Part shown: positions 16,143 through 25,064 of the stretch, piece after piece
Layout: each line of letters begins with the position of its first letter
Numbering within the stretch: the first letter of the stretch is position 1
Assembly (NCBI GenBank): GCA_964515555.1
Contig: CAZEVY010000006.1
Location: 1 to 64,000 of the forward strand
DNA: 64,000 bases
Reading direction: 5' to 3'
Source: CAZEVY01 sp964515555
GTDB taxonomy: Bacteria; Acidobacteriota; Terriglobia; Bryobacterales; Bryobacteraceae
Program-made: the position numbers and the translations under genes
Notes under the pieces: generated by a model
What the model was told of the DNA's origin: nothing
The model's database searches: none
The model's input: only the letters and a program-made list of their open reading frames with translations

Positions 16143-17519
16143 ATGCCCGCATCCCTCGCTCAATACGTCGACGCCGAGCGCCCGCGCCTGCTCGACGAGC
16201 TGTTCGCTTTCCTTCGCATCCCGAGCGTCAGCACGCTCCCCGAGCACCGGCCCGACGTCGAGCGCGCCGCGCGATTCGTCGCCGACGCGCTGGCGCGCGT
16301 GGGCCTCGAGCACATCGAAATCATCCCCACCGACCGTCACCCGCTGGTCTACGCCGATTGGCTCCACGCGCCCGGCAAGCCTACCGTGCTTTGCTACGGA
16401 CACTACGACGTTCAGCCGCCGGATCCTCTGGAGTTGTGGCAGTCGCCGCCTTTCGAGCCGACGCTGCGCGACGGCAACATCTACGCCCGCGGCTCGGCCG
16501 ACGACAAAGGGCAGATGTACATGCACGTCAAGGCGGTGGAGGCGCTCCGCGCGGTGAACGGGACGCTGCCGCTGAACGTGAAGTTCCTGATCGAGGGCGA
16601 GGAGGAGATCGGCGGCGCGTCGGTGGCCCAGTACGTGGCGCGCAATCCGGACAAACTCAAGGCCGACGTGGCGCTGGTGTCCGACACGGCGCTCTATGCC
16701 GAGGGCATGCCGACGCTGTGCATCGGGCTGCGGGGCCTCATCTACATGGAGGTCGAGGCCACCGGTCCGGCGCGCGATCTGCATTCGGGCCTGTACGGGG
16801 GCGCGGCGCCGAACGCCGTCGCCGGACTGGTGGACCTGCTGGCGAAGGCGCGCGACTCGCGTGGTACGATCCTGATCCCCGGTATCTACGACGACGTCGA
16901 GGCCCCGGCGCCCGCGGAAAAGGCAAGCTGGGAGCGGCTGCCGTTTCGCGAGGATGAGTTTCTGGCGCGCGAGGTCGGCTCCCATGAGCTGACCGGCGAA
17001 CCCGGCCGCTCGGTGCTGGAGCGCGTATGGGCGCGGCCGACCTTTGAGGTCCACGGCATCGCCGGCGGATTCACCGGCGCGGGGGCCAAGACGGTGATTC
17101 CGGCGAAGGCGACCGCCAAGGTGAGCTTCCGCCTGGTGCCGTCGCAGGATCCGGATAAGGTCGTGGCGGCGTTCCGCAAGTTCGTCGCCGGGAACGCACC
17201 GCCGGGCATCCGCGCCGAGGTACGCGTGCTCAGCGCGGGGCCGGCGATCGTGGTGAATCCCGATCACCCGGCGATTCGCGTGGCGGCGGAGACGTTCGCC
17301 GAAACGCTCGGCCAGCCGACGGTGTTCATCCGTTCGGGCGGCTCCATTCCCATCGTCGGGGATTTCGCGCGGCACCTGGGCATCCCGACCGTTCTGATGG
17401 GCTTCGGCCTGCCGGACGACGGCCTGCATTCGCCGAACGAGAAGTATCGCCTGGAGAACTACTACACCGGCATCAAGACGGTGGCGCGGTTCCTGGAGCG
17501 ATACGGCGGCAGCCCGTAA
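16143..17519 (+). CDS. M20 family dipeptidase
   Basis: 458 residues. ATG 16143 is chosen over the in-frame ATG at 16128 because GGAGGT at 16130-16135 lies at ideal distance before it. CYGHYDVQPPDPLELW contains the first metal His and Asp, ARGSADDKGQMYMH the bridging Asp, and FLIEGEEEIGG the catalytic Glu pair. The DLHSGLYGG motif and the lid domain (about 190-390) are also present. This is the cytosolic di-zinc CNDP-type dipeptidase group, so it likely releases amino acids from dipeptides. Its stop is directly followed by the murJ start, and an operon hpt-M20-murJ is likely. Confidence 0.92.
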   Translation: MPASLAQYVDAERPRLLDELFAFLRIPSVSTLPEHRPDVERAARFVADALARVGLEHIEIIPTDRHPLVYADWLHAPGKPTVLCYGHYDVQPPDPLELWQSPPFEPTLRDGNIYARGSADDKGQMYMHVKAVEALRAVNGTLPLNVKFLIEGEEEIGGASVAQYVARNPDKLKADVALVSDTALYAEGMPTLCIGLRGLIYMEVEATGPARDLHSGLYGGAAPNAVAGLVDLLAKARDSRGTILIPGIYDDVEAPAPAEKASWERLPFREDEFLAREVGSHELTGEPGRSVLERVWARPTFEVHGIAGGFTGAGAKTVIPAKATAKVSFRLVPSQDPDKVVAAFRKFVAGNAPPGIRAEVRVLSAGPAIVVNPDHPAIRVAAETFAETLGQPTVFIRSGGSIPIVGDFARHLGIPTVLMGFGLPDDGLHSPNEKYRLENYYTGIKTVARFLERYGGSP

Positions 17520-19196
17520 GTGGCCCGAACGCTCCGAGAGGACCCTCCTGTTCCGGCGCCGGAGCCTTCGGCGGCCGAAGGCGTCGTCCGATCGGCGGGA
17601 ATCGTCTCGGCGGCGGTGATGCTGAGCCGCGTCAGCGGCCTGATCCGTGAGATCCTGATGGCGCGGCTGTTCGGCGCCGGCCAGGCCTACGACGCCTTCC
17701 TGCTCGGCTTCCGGATTCCCAACCTCACGCGCGACCTGTTCGCCGAGGGCGCGCTCTCGGCGGCCTTCGTGCCGACCTTCAGCGACTACCTGGCGAACAA
17801 GGGACACGCGCCGGCGGCGCGGCTGGCGCGGCTGGTGGCGACGGCGATCGTGCTGTTTGTCGGCGCGCTGTGCGTGCTGGGCGTGGTGTTCAGCCCGACC
17901 CTGGTCGGCCTGCTCGCGCCGGGATTCGCCGACGTGCCGGGCAAGTCGGATCTCGCCATCCGGATGACGCGCATCATGTTTCCCTTCCTGCTGCTGGTGG
18001 CGCTGGCGGCGCAGGCGATGGGAATCCTGAACGCCTGCAACCTCTTCGGCGTGCCGGCGCTGGCCTCGTCGTTCTTCAACATCGGGTCGCTGGCGTTCGG
18101 GTTGCTGCTGGGATTCGCGATCGGACCGTTCCTCGGACTCAGCCCCATCGAAGGCATGGCATGGGGCGTGGTGGGCGGCGGAGCGCTGCAACTGTTGTGG
18201 CAGGTCCCCAGCCTCCGGCGGCGAGGTTTCACCTTCCGCCCGGCGTTCGACTGGCGCGATCCCGGGCTGCGGCACATCGTCCGGCTGATGGGTCCGGCCA
18301 TCGTCGGCAACGCCGCGGTGCAGATCAACGTAATGGTGAACACCAACTTCGCCTCGCGCATCGAAGACGCCATCCGCGGACCCGACGGCCCGGTGAGCTG
18401 GTTAAGCTACGCCTTCCGGTTTTTCCAGTTGCCGCTGGGGGTCTTCGGCGTCGCGATTGCGTCGGCGACGCTTCCCGCGATTTCGCGGAGCCTGGCGGGC
18501 GGCAACATGATCGAGTTCCGCCGCACGCTCTCGCGCTCGCTCGGGGTGGTGTTCCTGCTGACGGCGCCTTCGTCGATCGGACTGGTGGTGCTGGGACGCG
18601 CGATGATCGCGGCCATCTTCGAAGGCGGCAAGTTCGACGCCTACGACACCGGGCAGACCGCCATGGCGCTCAGTTGCTACGCCGCCGGACTGGCCGGCTA
18701 CTCGGCGGTCAAGGTGCTGAATCCCGCCTTCTACGCGCTTAACGACTCGCGCACCCCGATGCTGGTGAGTCTCGGCTCCATCGCCATCAACTACGCGGCG
18801 GCGGCGACCCTGGTCCGTTACACCAGTCTCGGCCACGCCGGTCTGGCGCTCTCGACATCGGCGGTGGCGCTGTTCAGCTTCGTCTGCCTGTTCTGGGTGC
18901 TCCGAAGTCGCGCCGGGGGCGTCTATGGACGCGATCTCGCGGCCAGCGTCCTCAAGGTCGCGCTGGCATCGCTACTGATGGGCGCCGCTGTAGCGGTCTC
19001 CGCCGACTTGGTGAAGCGCGCCCTCGGCGAGTCGCGCCTCGGCAACCTGACGACGCTCGCGACGTCGATTCCACTCGGCCTGGCGGTGTATTGGGGCGCC
19101 TGCCGTGCGCTGCGCGTTCCGGAGCTGGCGCTGGCGATCAACGCTGTCGCCGAGCCGCTGGGGCGATGGATGCGGTCACGGCGAAAGTCCGGGTGA
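17520..19196 (+). CDS. murJ: Lipid II flippase MurJ
   Basis: 558 residues with about 14 membrane helices. The MurJ/MviN signature is at the N-terminus: MLSRVSGLIREILMARLFGA, AYDAFLLGFRIPNLTRDLFA and EGALSAAFVPTFSDYL. It flips the peptidoglycan precursor lipid II across the inner membrane. The GTG start abuts the previous stop, and I see no strong ribosome binding site. A start a little further in is possible, because the first 25 residues (proline-rich) are not conserved in the family. Confidence 0.95.
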   Translation: MARTLREDPPVPAPEPSAAEGVVRSAGIVSAAVMLSRVSGLIREILMARLFGAGQAYDAFLLGFRIPNLTRDLFAEGALSAAFVPTFSDYLANKGHAPAARLARLVATAIVLFVGALCVLGVVFSPTLVGLLAPGFADVPGKSDLAIRMTRIMFPFLLLVALAAQAMGILNACNLFGVPALASSFFNIGSLAFGLLLGFAIGPFLGLSPIEGMAWGVVGGGALQLLWQVPSLRRRGFTFRPAFDWRDPGLRHIVRLMGPAIVGNAAVQINVMVNTNFASRIEDAIRGPDGPVSWLSYAFRFFQLPLGVFGVAIASATLPAISRSLAGGNMIEFRRTLSRSLGVVFLLTAPSSIGLVVLGRAMIAAIFEGGKFDAYDTGQTAMALSCYAAGLAGYSAVKVLNPAFYALNDSRTPMLVSLGSIAINYAAAATLVRYTSLGHAGLALSTSAVALFSFVCLFWVLRSRAGGVYGRDLAASVLKVALASLLMGAAVAVSADLVKRALGESRLGNLTTLATSIPLGLAVYWGACRALRVPELALAINAVAEPLGRWMRSRRKSG

Positions 19197-19200
19197 GCGC

Positions 19201-19217
19201 CGGCGCGTCACGCGCCG
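19201..19217 (+). terminator. GC stem-loop after murJ
   Basis: CGGCGCG (19201-19207) pairs perfectly with CGCGCCG (19211-19217) around TCA, five bases after the murJ stop. No T-run follows, so termination is uncertain. Confidence 0.35.
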
Positions 19218-19291
19218 CCCGACGCCGGAGCGCCCCGCCTCGTCGCCCTCCGCCGCGCTGATATGATGTTCGACTGCCTGGAGGCGACCCC

Positions 19292-21313
19292 ATGAGCACG
19301 CAACCGCACCGCCCGTTCGTACCCGAGTCGATGAAGATGACCGAGTTCACCCTTCGCGCGGTGCTCGTCGGGCTCATCATGACTGTCATCCTTGGCGCCG
19401 CCAACGCCTACCTGGGCCTGCGCGCCGGGGTGACGATCGCGGCGACCTATCCGGCGGCTGTCATCAGCATGGCGGTGCTTCGCGCCTGGAAAGGCTCGGT
19501 GCTCGAAGAGAATCTCGCGCGCACGGCCGGCTCGATCGGCGAATCGGTGGCGGCGGGGGCCATCTTCACGCTGCCGGCGTTTGTGTTGGCGCAGTCGTGG
19601 ACCTCGTTCTCGCCCGGACAGGCCTACTGGAAGTCGACCATCCTGATGCTGACCGGCTCGTTCCTCGGCGTGCTGTTCTGCTCGCTGGTGCGTCGCGCGA
19701 TGGTGGAGGATCGCGAGCTGCCCTTCCCGGAATCGGTGGCCGCGGGCGAGATTCACAAGGCGGGACAGCGCGGGGCCGAGGCGGCCCGATTCCTGTTCTA
19801 TAACATGGCGGTCGGCGCCGTGGTCTACCTGGCGGGCGCCTTCCGGGCCTTCGCCGCCGACAAGGAGTTCCTGTTCCACGTCGGCCAGGGCGGCAAGAGC
19901 TTCGTGCGCCTGGGACCGGCTGGGTCGACGCAGATCCTCCAGGCGGGCGGCGTGACGCGCTTTGCGGCGCCCTCGGTGAGCCCCGCCTATCTCGGCGTCG
20001 GCTACATCATCGGGCCGAAGCTGGCGGCTCTCAACTTCTCGGGCGGCGTGCTGGCGTGGGGCCTGCTGGTTCCGCTGCTGATGTACTTCCTCGGGCCGAG
20101 GCTGCGTGAGTTCCTTCCGGCCGAGGCGTCGACCGAGTCCTGGGACGGACTGGCGTCGGCGGTGTGGCGCTATATCGTGCGGCCTGTGGCGGTGGGCGGC
20201 ATGATGGTGGGCGCGGCCTACACGCTTTTCCGGATGCGCAAGAACCTGGCGATCGGGCTGGCGCGCACCGTGCAGGAACTGCGCGGCGCCGTCGGCGAGG
20301 CCCCCGTCGGGCGCACGGAGCGCTACATGAGCTCGCGGGCCGTGATGGCGCTGATCGCGGTGACATTTCTGGTGATGATCGGTGTTTATGTGTATTTCTC
20401 GGGGAATTTCGTGGTCGGCCTGGTGGCGGCCACGGTGATGCTGGTGGTCGGGTTCTTCTTCTCGACGGTTTCGGGGAGCCTCGTCGGACTGATCGGGTCG
20501 ACCAACAACCCCATCTCCGGCCTGACGCTCTCGACGCTGATTATCGCGGCGTTGCTGATGGTGGCCTTGGGCGCCTCGGGCGCCGCCGGCGTGGCGACGG
20601 TCCTGGGCGTGGCGGCTGTGGTATGCGTGGCGGCTGCGGTCGCCGGCGAGCTGTTGCAGGACTTCAAGGTCGGCTACATTCTCGGGGGCACGCCGCGGAC
20701 CATCCAGTTGGTCGAGCTGGTGGCGGTGACGGTGGCGAGCCTAGTCATGTATTTCCCGCTGATGGTGTTGCACGAAGGGAACATCGCGCGGGGCGGGACC
20801 GGATTCGGCGACAAGGACCTGGCGGCCCCGCAGGCGGGTCTCATGGCGATGCTGGCGCAGGGCATCGTCGGCGGCGAGATGGCGTGGCCGCTGGTGGCCG
20901 CCGGGATGATGCTCGGGATCACGATGATCCTGCTGCAGGTGCGCAGCCCCATGCTGGTCTCGGTCGGCATGTACCTGCCGCTGGCGACGACCTTCGCGAT
21001 TTTCGTGGGCGGGCTGCTGCGATGGGTCACCGACACGATGGCGGCGCGGCGCGGGCTCAACGAGGCGCAGAAGATTCGAGTGGAGAACGTCGGCGTGCTC
21101 ACGTCGTCGGGTCTGATCGCGGGCGAGGCGCTGACGGGTCTGGTGATCGCGACCATCAGCTTCATGGAGTGGCCGGTGCCGCAGATTTTCACGGAACCGT
21201 CGTTTATCGTCGGACTGCTGGTGCTGGCGGGACTCGGAGTGCTCATGGTGAAGCTGCCCCTGGCGAACGCAGGCAGGCCGGAGGAGCCGCCACCGCCCCA
21301 GGCGATTATGTAG
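19292..21313 (+). CDS. OPT-family oligopeptide transporter
   Basis: 673 residues, the usual size for bacterial OPT proteins, with about 14-16 membrane segments. NAYLGLRAGVTIAATYPAAV is the family's opening motif. NNPISGLTLSTLI and the late GMYLPLATTFAIFVGG match later conserved repeats. It is expected to import short peptides or metal-chelates across the inner membrane with protons. A GGAGG lies about eight bases before the ATG and TATGAT at 19262-19267, so unlike many genes here it has a normal leader. It follows a dipeptidase gene two genes upstream, which fits peptide uptake and hydrolysis. Confidence 0.92.
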   Translation: MSTQPHRPFVPESMKMTEFTLRAVLVGLIMTVILGAANAYLGLRAGVTIAATYPAAVISMAVLRAWKGSVLEENLARTAGSIGESVAAGAIFTLPAFVLAQSWTSFSPGQAYWKSTILMLTGSFLGVLFCSLVRRAMVEDRELPFPESVAAGEIHKAGQRGAEAARFLFYNMAVGAVVYLAGAFRAFAADKEFLFHVGQGGKSFVRLGPAGSTQILQAGGVTRFAAPSVSPAYLGVGYIIGPKLAALNFSGGVLAWGLLVPLLMYFLGPRLREFLPAEASTESWDGLASAVWRYIVRPVAVGGMMVGAAYTLFRMRKNLAIGLARTVQELRGAVGEAPVGRTERYMSSRAVMALIAVTFLVMIGVYVYFSGNFVVGLVAATVMLVVGFFFSTVSGSLVGLIGSTNNPISGLTLSTLIIAALLMVALGASGAAGVATVLGVAAVVCVAAAVAGELLQDFKVGYILGGTPRTIQLVELVAVTVASLVMYFPLMVLHEGNIARGGTGFGDKDLAAPQAGLMAMLAQGIVGGEMAWPLVAAGMMLGITMILLQVRSPMLVSVGMYLPLATTFAIFVGGLLRWVTDTMAARRGLNEAQKIRVENVGVLTSSGLIAGEALTGLVIATISFMEWPVPQIFTEPSFIVGLLVLAGLGVLMVKLPLANAGRPEEPPPPQAIM

Positions 21314-21322
21314 GGTTCGGCT

Positions 21323-21505
21323 TCACTGAATGTGCATCGGGGCGCCGAAGTAACCCAGAAGCTGCTCGGTGCAGCGGCGGCAGGCCTCCTGTTCCACCTC
21401 GTCGCGGGCCTCGCAGTGGAGCAGCTCTTTGTCGTCGAACGACATCGAGCGCCCGCAGACCCAGTCGTCCCCCTCGTGAATGTGGATGTGATTGAACTCG
21501 GTCAC
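21323..21505 (-). CDS. Small Cys/His-rich conserved-looking protein
   Basis: 60 residues starting at GTG 21505. HIHIHEGDDWVCG near the N-terminus and CEARDEVEQEACRRC later provide several possible metal ligands. No family recognised. The start lies only 20 bases from the divergent phosphomannomutase ATG. TATCCT at 21518-21513 would be its -10. The distinctive composition and lack of an alternative gene support it as real. Confidence 0.55.
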   Translation of the reverse strand: MTEFNHIHIHEGDDWVCGRSMSFDDKELLHCEARDEVEQEACRRCTEQLLGYFGAPMHIQ

Positions 21506-21525
21506 GCGAGTTAGGATAGCATTCT

Positions 21526-22884
21526 ATGCTCAAACCGACCATCTTTCGCGAGTACGACATCCGCGGCATCGCCGCCACCGACCTCGCGAGCGACGACGTC
21601 GCCGTTCTCGGCCGCGCCATCGGAACCTATCTCCAGCGCGGCGCCGGACGCCGCATCAACCTCGGCCGCGACTGCCGCCTCAGCTCCACCCGCCTCCGCG
21701 ACGCGCTCGCCGACGGCCTCGTCGCCAGCGGTTGCGAGGTGACCGACATCGGCGTCGTGCCCACGCCGCTGCTCTATTACTCGGTCTTCCACCTGCGCAG
21801 CGACGGCGCCGTCATGATCACCGGCAGCCACAATCCCGCCGAGTACAACGGCTTCAAGGTGGTCAGCGGCAAGGCGACCATCTATGGCGAGGAGATCCAG
21901 AAGATCTACCGCATGATCGAAGCGGGCGACCTCGCCTCCGGCGCCGGATCGTGCCGTCAGGAAGATGTCTCGGACGCCTACGTCGACGAAGTCGCGCGAC
22001 AGTTCAGTTGGAAGCGGCGAATCCCCGTCGCGCTCGACGCGGGCAACGGCACCGCCGGCCCGCTCATGCGCCGCATCCTTCGGCGGCTCAACTGCGACGC
22101 CATCGAGCTTTTCTTCGACATGGACGGCAACTTTCCGAATCACCACCCGGACCCGACCGTCGAGAAAAATCTCACCCGGCTTGCCGAGGCTGTCCGATCC
22201 TCCGGCGCCGAGCTGGGCATCGCTTTCGACGGCGACTCGGACCGCATCGGGGCGATCGACGAGACCGGCCGCGTCATCTGGGGCGACTACCTGCTGCTCA
22301 TTTACGCGCGCGAGATCCTGCGCCGCAAGCCCGGCTCCACCTTCATCGGCGAGGTGAAGTGCTCGCAGGTCCTCTACGACGAACTGCGGCGCCTGGGCGG
22401 CAACGCCATCATGTACCGCACCGGCCACTCGCTGATCAAGGCGAAGATGAAAGAGGAGCACGCCGAGCTGGCCGGCGAGATGAGCGGCCACATGTTCTTC
22501 GCCGACCGCTACCGCGGCTATGACGACGCGCTCTACGCCGCCTGCCGGCTCATGGAAATCGTCGCCGACTCCGGTAAGCCGCTCTCGGCGCAACTCGCCG
22601 GACTCCCCGAGTTGGTCTCGACCCCCGAGATTCGCGTCGACTGCCCCGACGAGATCAAGTTCGACGTGGTGGCGCGCGTCGCCGCCCAATTCTCCAAGAC
22701 CCACGAGGTGGTGACCGTCGATGGCGTGCGCGTCCTGTTCCCGGAGGGCTGGGGCCTGGCGCGGGCGTCGAACACTCAGCCGGTGCTGGTGCTGCGGTTC
22801 GAGGCGCGGTCGGCCGAGCGGCTGGCGGAGTATCGCGAGGCCGTCGAAGCCGCCGTGCGGGCCGCGCGGGAGCAGGTCGGCTGA
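21526..22884 (+). CDS. Phosphomannomutase/phosphoglucomutase
   Basis: 452 residues, typical of the AlgC/ManB alpha-D-phosphohexomutase family. It begins IFREYDIRGIA. The phosphoserine loop is VMITGSHNPAEYNGFK, with Ser as phosphate carrier. The metal loop is GIAFDGDSDRIGAID, the sugar-binding loop GEMSGHMFF and the phosphate-binding loop RASNTQPVLVLRFEA. It interconverts hexose-6- and hexose-1-phosphates for nucleotide-sugar synthesis, fitting the envelope polysaccharide genes elsewhere in the window. A -10-like TAGCAT at 21517-21522 lies three bases before the ATG. Confidence 0.95.
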   Translation: MLKPTIFREYDIRGIAATDLASDDVAVLGRAIGTYLQRGAGRRINLGRDCRLSSTRLRDALADGLVASGCEVTDIGVVPTPLLYYSVFHLRSDGAVMITGSHNPAEYNGFKVVSGKATIYGEEIQKIYRMIEAGDLASGAGSCRQEDVSDAYVDEVARQFSWKRRIPVALDAGNGTAGPLMRRILRRLNCDAIELFFDMDGNFPNHHPDPTVEKNLTRLAEAVRSSGAELGIAFDGDSDRIGAIDETGRVIWGDYLLLIYAREILRRKPGSTFIGEVKCSQVLYDELRRLGGNAIMYRTGHSLIKAKMKEEHAELAGEMSGHMFFADRYRGYDDALYAACRLMEIVADSGKPLSAQLAGLPELVSTPEIRVDCPDEIKFDVVARVAAQFSKTHEVVTVDGVRVLFPEGWGLARASNTQPVLVLRFEARSAERLAEYREAVEAAVRAAREQVG

Positions 22885-22901
22885 CCGGCAGGCCGCCGGT
22901 C
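22883..22901. terminator. Hairpin between convergent genes
   Basis: GACCGGC (22883-22889) pairs exactly with GCCGGTC (22895-22901) around a five-base loop. It sits at the junction of the convergent phosphomannomutase and beta-propeller genes, where a bidirectional terminator is expected. There is no T-run on either side. Confidence 0.4.
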
Positions 22902-24199
22902 TCAGTTTCCGAAGGCGTACAGGTGATTCGCGGTCCTCACATACAGTACGCCGTCGACGAGCGCCGGGGTCGCCAGGATCGCGCCGTCGAGTTCGTTGGC
23001 CGCCAGCACCTTGAGCTGATCGCCGGCGTCGAGCACCACCACCACGCCATCGGCGGAGGCGACGTAGATCCTGTTGTCGGCGGCGATCGGGGACGAGTAG
23101 TAGTATCCCGGGGCTCCCAGCCTTCCGCTATACACAAGCGCGCCGGTCCGCGCGGACCGGCAGAATACGATGCCTCCGTTCAGGAAGTGTAGAGGCGGTC
23201 GTTGTAGTACAGTGGCGAGGGAACGCCCGGCACGCCGCGCCTCTCCGACCAGGCGATATTCGCCGCGCTAAGTTCCCCGGTCGTGCCCGGGCGTACGGCG
23301 GTGACGCGCGCCGCATTGTTGGCGTAGATCTGTTCGGCGCGCTCGGGGTTGCGTTTTTCGGCCACCGGCTCCAGGATGATGTCGGGGGCCGCGAAATACA
23401 GCATGCCGCCCCCGATCACCGGCGTGCTCTTGCCGCACGGCGGCAATCCGCCGACCCACCACCGCTCCGCGCCATCCGCGAGATTATAGGCCATTAAGCG
23501 TTGATTGGGACGAAAATCGCCCCCTAATACAACGATCTCGTCGATGCCGTCGTGACGCCAATGCACCGGAGTCGACCATCCGTACTGGAACTGGGAGCGA
23601 TCTGTCTTCCACGCCGTCTTGCCGTCGCGGCGATGGACAGCCATCAGGTAGGATTCCTTTCCCTGGTGATTGAGGATCAGGAATTCGCCCGCGACGATCG
23701 GCGATGCCACGGCGCCATACGGATTCTCCGGGACCGGAAGCCGCCGCTCCCATTTCAGATTCCCGTTCAAGTCGTAGGCCAGCAGGCCGTACGACCCGAA
23801 GTAGACATACACGCGCTCTCCGTCGACAGCGGGCGTGGAGCCGGCCGGACTGCTGATCTCGTGGACCTTTTCGAACGTCTCCGCCGGAACCGTCCGGCGC
23901 CACAGAATCTTCCCCGTCCGCCGGTCGATGCACACCGTGGCAAGCTGCTTGTTCGCCCGATCGATTTCGGTAAGGAAGACCCGCCGGTCCCAAACGCTGG
24001 GCGACGAGAGTCCCGCTCCGACGGCGGTCTTCCATCGCACGTTGCGCCCGGGGCCGAACTGAACGGGTGGCTTGCCCGCTCCGAGTCCCGAGGAGTGCGG
24101 TCCGCGGAACTGGGGCCACCAGACCCGTCCGGCGCCGGCATCGGCTGCCAGGCAGGAGAGGGCGGTTGCCAGGAATGCGAACCGGAGAAAGGGCATCAT
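22902..24199 (-). pseudogene. PQQ-like beta-propeller protein, broken by a 2-base frameshift
   Basis: The first 339 codons (24199 to 23180) give a signal peptide, then WWPQFRGPHSSGLG and repeated blades such as CIDRRTGKILWRRTVPAE and AYDLNGNLKWERRLPV, the outer-membrane-assembly/PQQ-like WD40-type fold. The frame stops at 23182-23180. The missing blades continue in another frame from 23186 to 22902 (FLNGGIVFCRSARTGALVYS, then YVRTANHLYAF). The break sits in a TACACTTCC stretch at 23191-23183, where removing one AC restores DRLYFLNGGIV. Either a two-base slip inactivated the gene or this is a sequence error. Intact length would be about 432 residues. It is probably periplasmic or membrane-attached. 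Confidence 0.8.
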
Positions 24200-24527
24200 G
24201 ACGATTGGACTGATGTCCCGATGTTCAGGTTAGCAGCCCCTCGCCGCTAGGCGCCGTTGCCGCGGCGCCCCGGGGAATACCCGAGCTGACGGTGGGCGTG
24301 CGGGCGACGACTCCGAAGAAGACGCCTGGCCTGCGATAACGCGGCGCTCTCGGGGCCGGTCGTTGTCCGGCGTGGACGCATTCCGCGGGAGGCCGCGGCG
24401 TGAGAGTCCATCGCCCGCAACGTGCGCCGGAGGGCGTCCTCCGAGAGCGTCCTCCGGCAATTCGAGATTGACACGGCGCGCCGGCGAAGGGAAGCGCGCG
24501 GAGCACTGAGTCGGAGGGGATTTTTCT
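24200..24527. other. Intergenic region with no recognised gene
   Basis: About 330 bases between the start of the beta-propeller gene and the end of the phosphatidyltransferase gene. The open frames crossing it are arginine-rich and show no family motif or ribosome binding site. The right part probably holds the 3' untranslated end of the lpxC operon and the left part the promoter of the beta-propeller gene (TAACCT near 24236-24231). Confidence 0.5.
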
Positions 24528-25064
24528 CTAAGAGGGATGCGGGGGATTCTGCGTAATTCGCCGTAGTCCGGTCACGCCATAATGCATTCCGCTCCAGGCG
24601 GTCGCGGCGGCGGCGGCGGCGATCAGTATCGGATCGAGCCAGTCCAAGACGCCCACCAACAGAGCAACCGCGGCCACCATCTGCGCCACCGTGCTCAGCT
24701 TTCCCCAGATCGAGGGCGGGAAATCGCGAAGCGGCGTGAAGGCGAAGGCGTAGGCGGCGAACCCGAGAATCATTGCATCGCGCCCGAAGACCAGCGCGAC
24801 GAACCAGCCCGGCGCCGCCCCGTGAATCCAGAGGCACACGAGGATCGCGCTGAGCAGCAGCTTGTCGGCGACCGGGTCCGCCAGCTTCCCGAATCGAGAC
24901 TCGGCGTTGAGACGCCGCGCCAGCCAGCCGTCGAAACCGTCGGTCAGCGAAGCGCCGATGAACAGGACCACGGCCAGGGTTGAGTCGCCACGCAGAACGG
25001 CCCAGGCGACCACGGGGACCAGCGCGAGCCGGAGGATAGTGAGTGCGTTGGGAACCCGGCGCAT
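24528..25064 (-). CDS. CDP-alcohol phosphatidyltransferase (PgsA-like)
   Basis: 178 residues from ATG 25064. The longer open frame upstream is a shadow of lpxC. The family signature DG-x2-AR-x8-G-x3-D-x3-D is present in TDGFDGWLARRLNAE and SRFGKLADPVADKLL, and four or five membrane helices are predicted. MRRVPNALTILRLALVP at the N-terminus is typical of PgsA, which makes phosphatidylglycerophosphate from CDP-diacylglycerol. Other alcohols as acceptor cannot be excluded. The start shares an A with the lpxC stop (TGATG), so expression is coupled to LPS synthesis. Confidence 0.88.
   Translation of the reverse strand: MRRVPNALTILRLALVPVVAWAVLRGDSTLAVVLFIGASLTDGFDGWLARRLNAESRFGKLADPVADKLLLSAILVCLWIHGAAPGWFVALVFGRDAMILGFAAYAFAFTPLRDFPPSIWGKLSTVAQMVAAVALLVGVLDWLDPILIAAAAAATAWSGMHYGVTGLRRITQNPPHPS

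Noticed and set aside
15903..18275. Open frame of 790 codons opposite hpt, the M20 peptidase and murJ
   Set aside because: It runs across three unrelated well-supported genes, so it is a shadow.
24225..24506. Possible small genes in the 24.2-24.5 kb spacer
   Set aside because: Arginine-rich frames without ribosome binding site, motif or typical codon bias.
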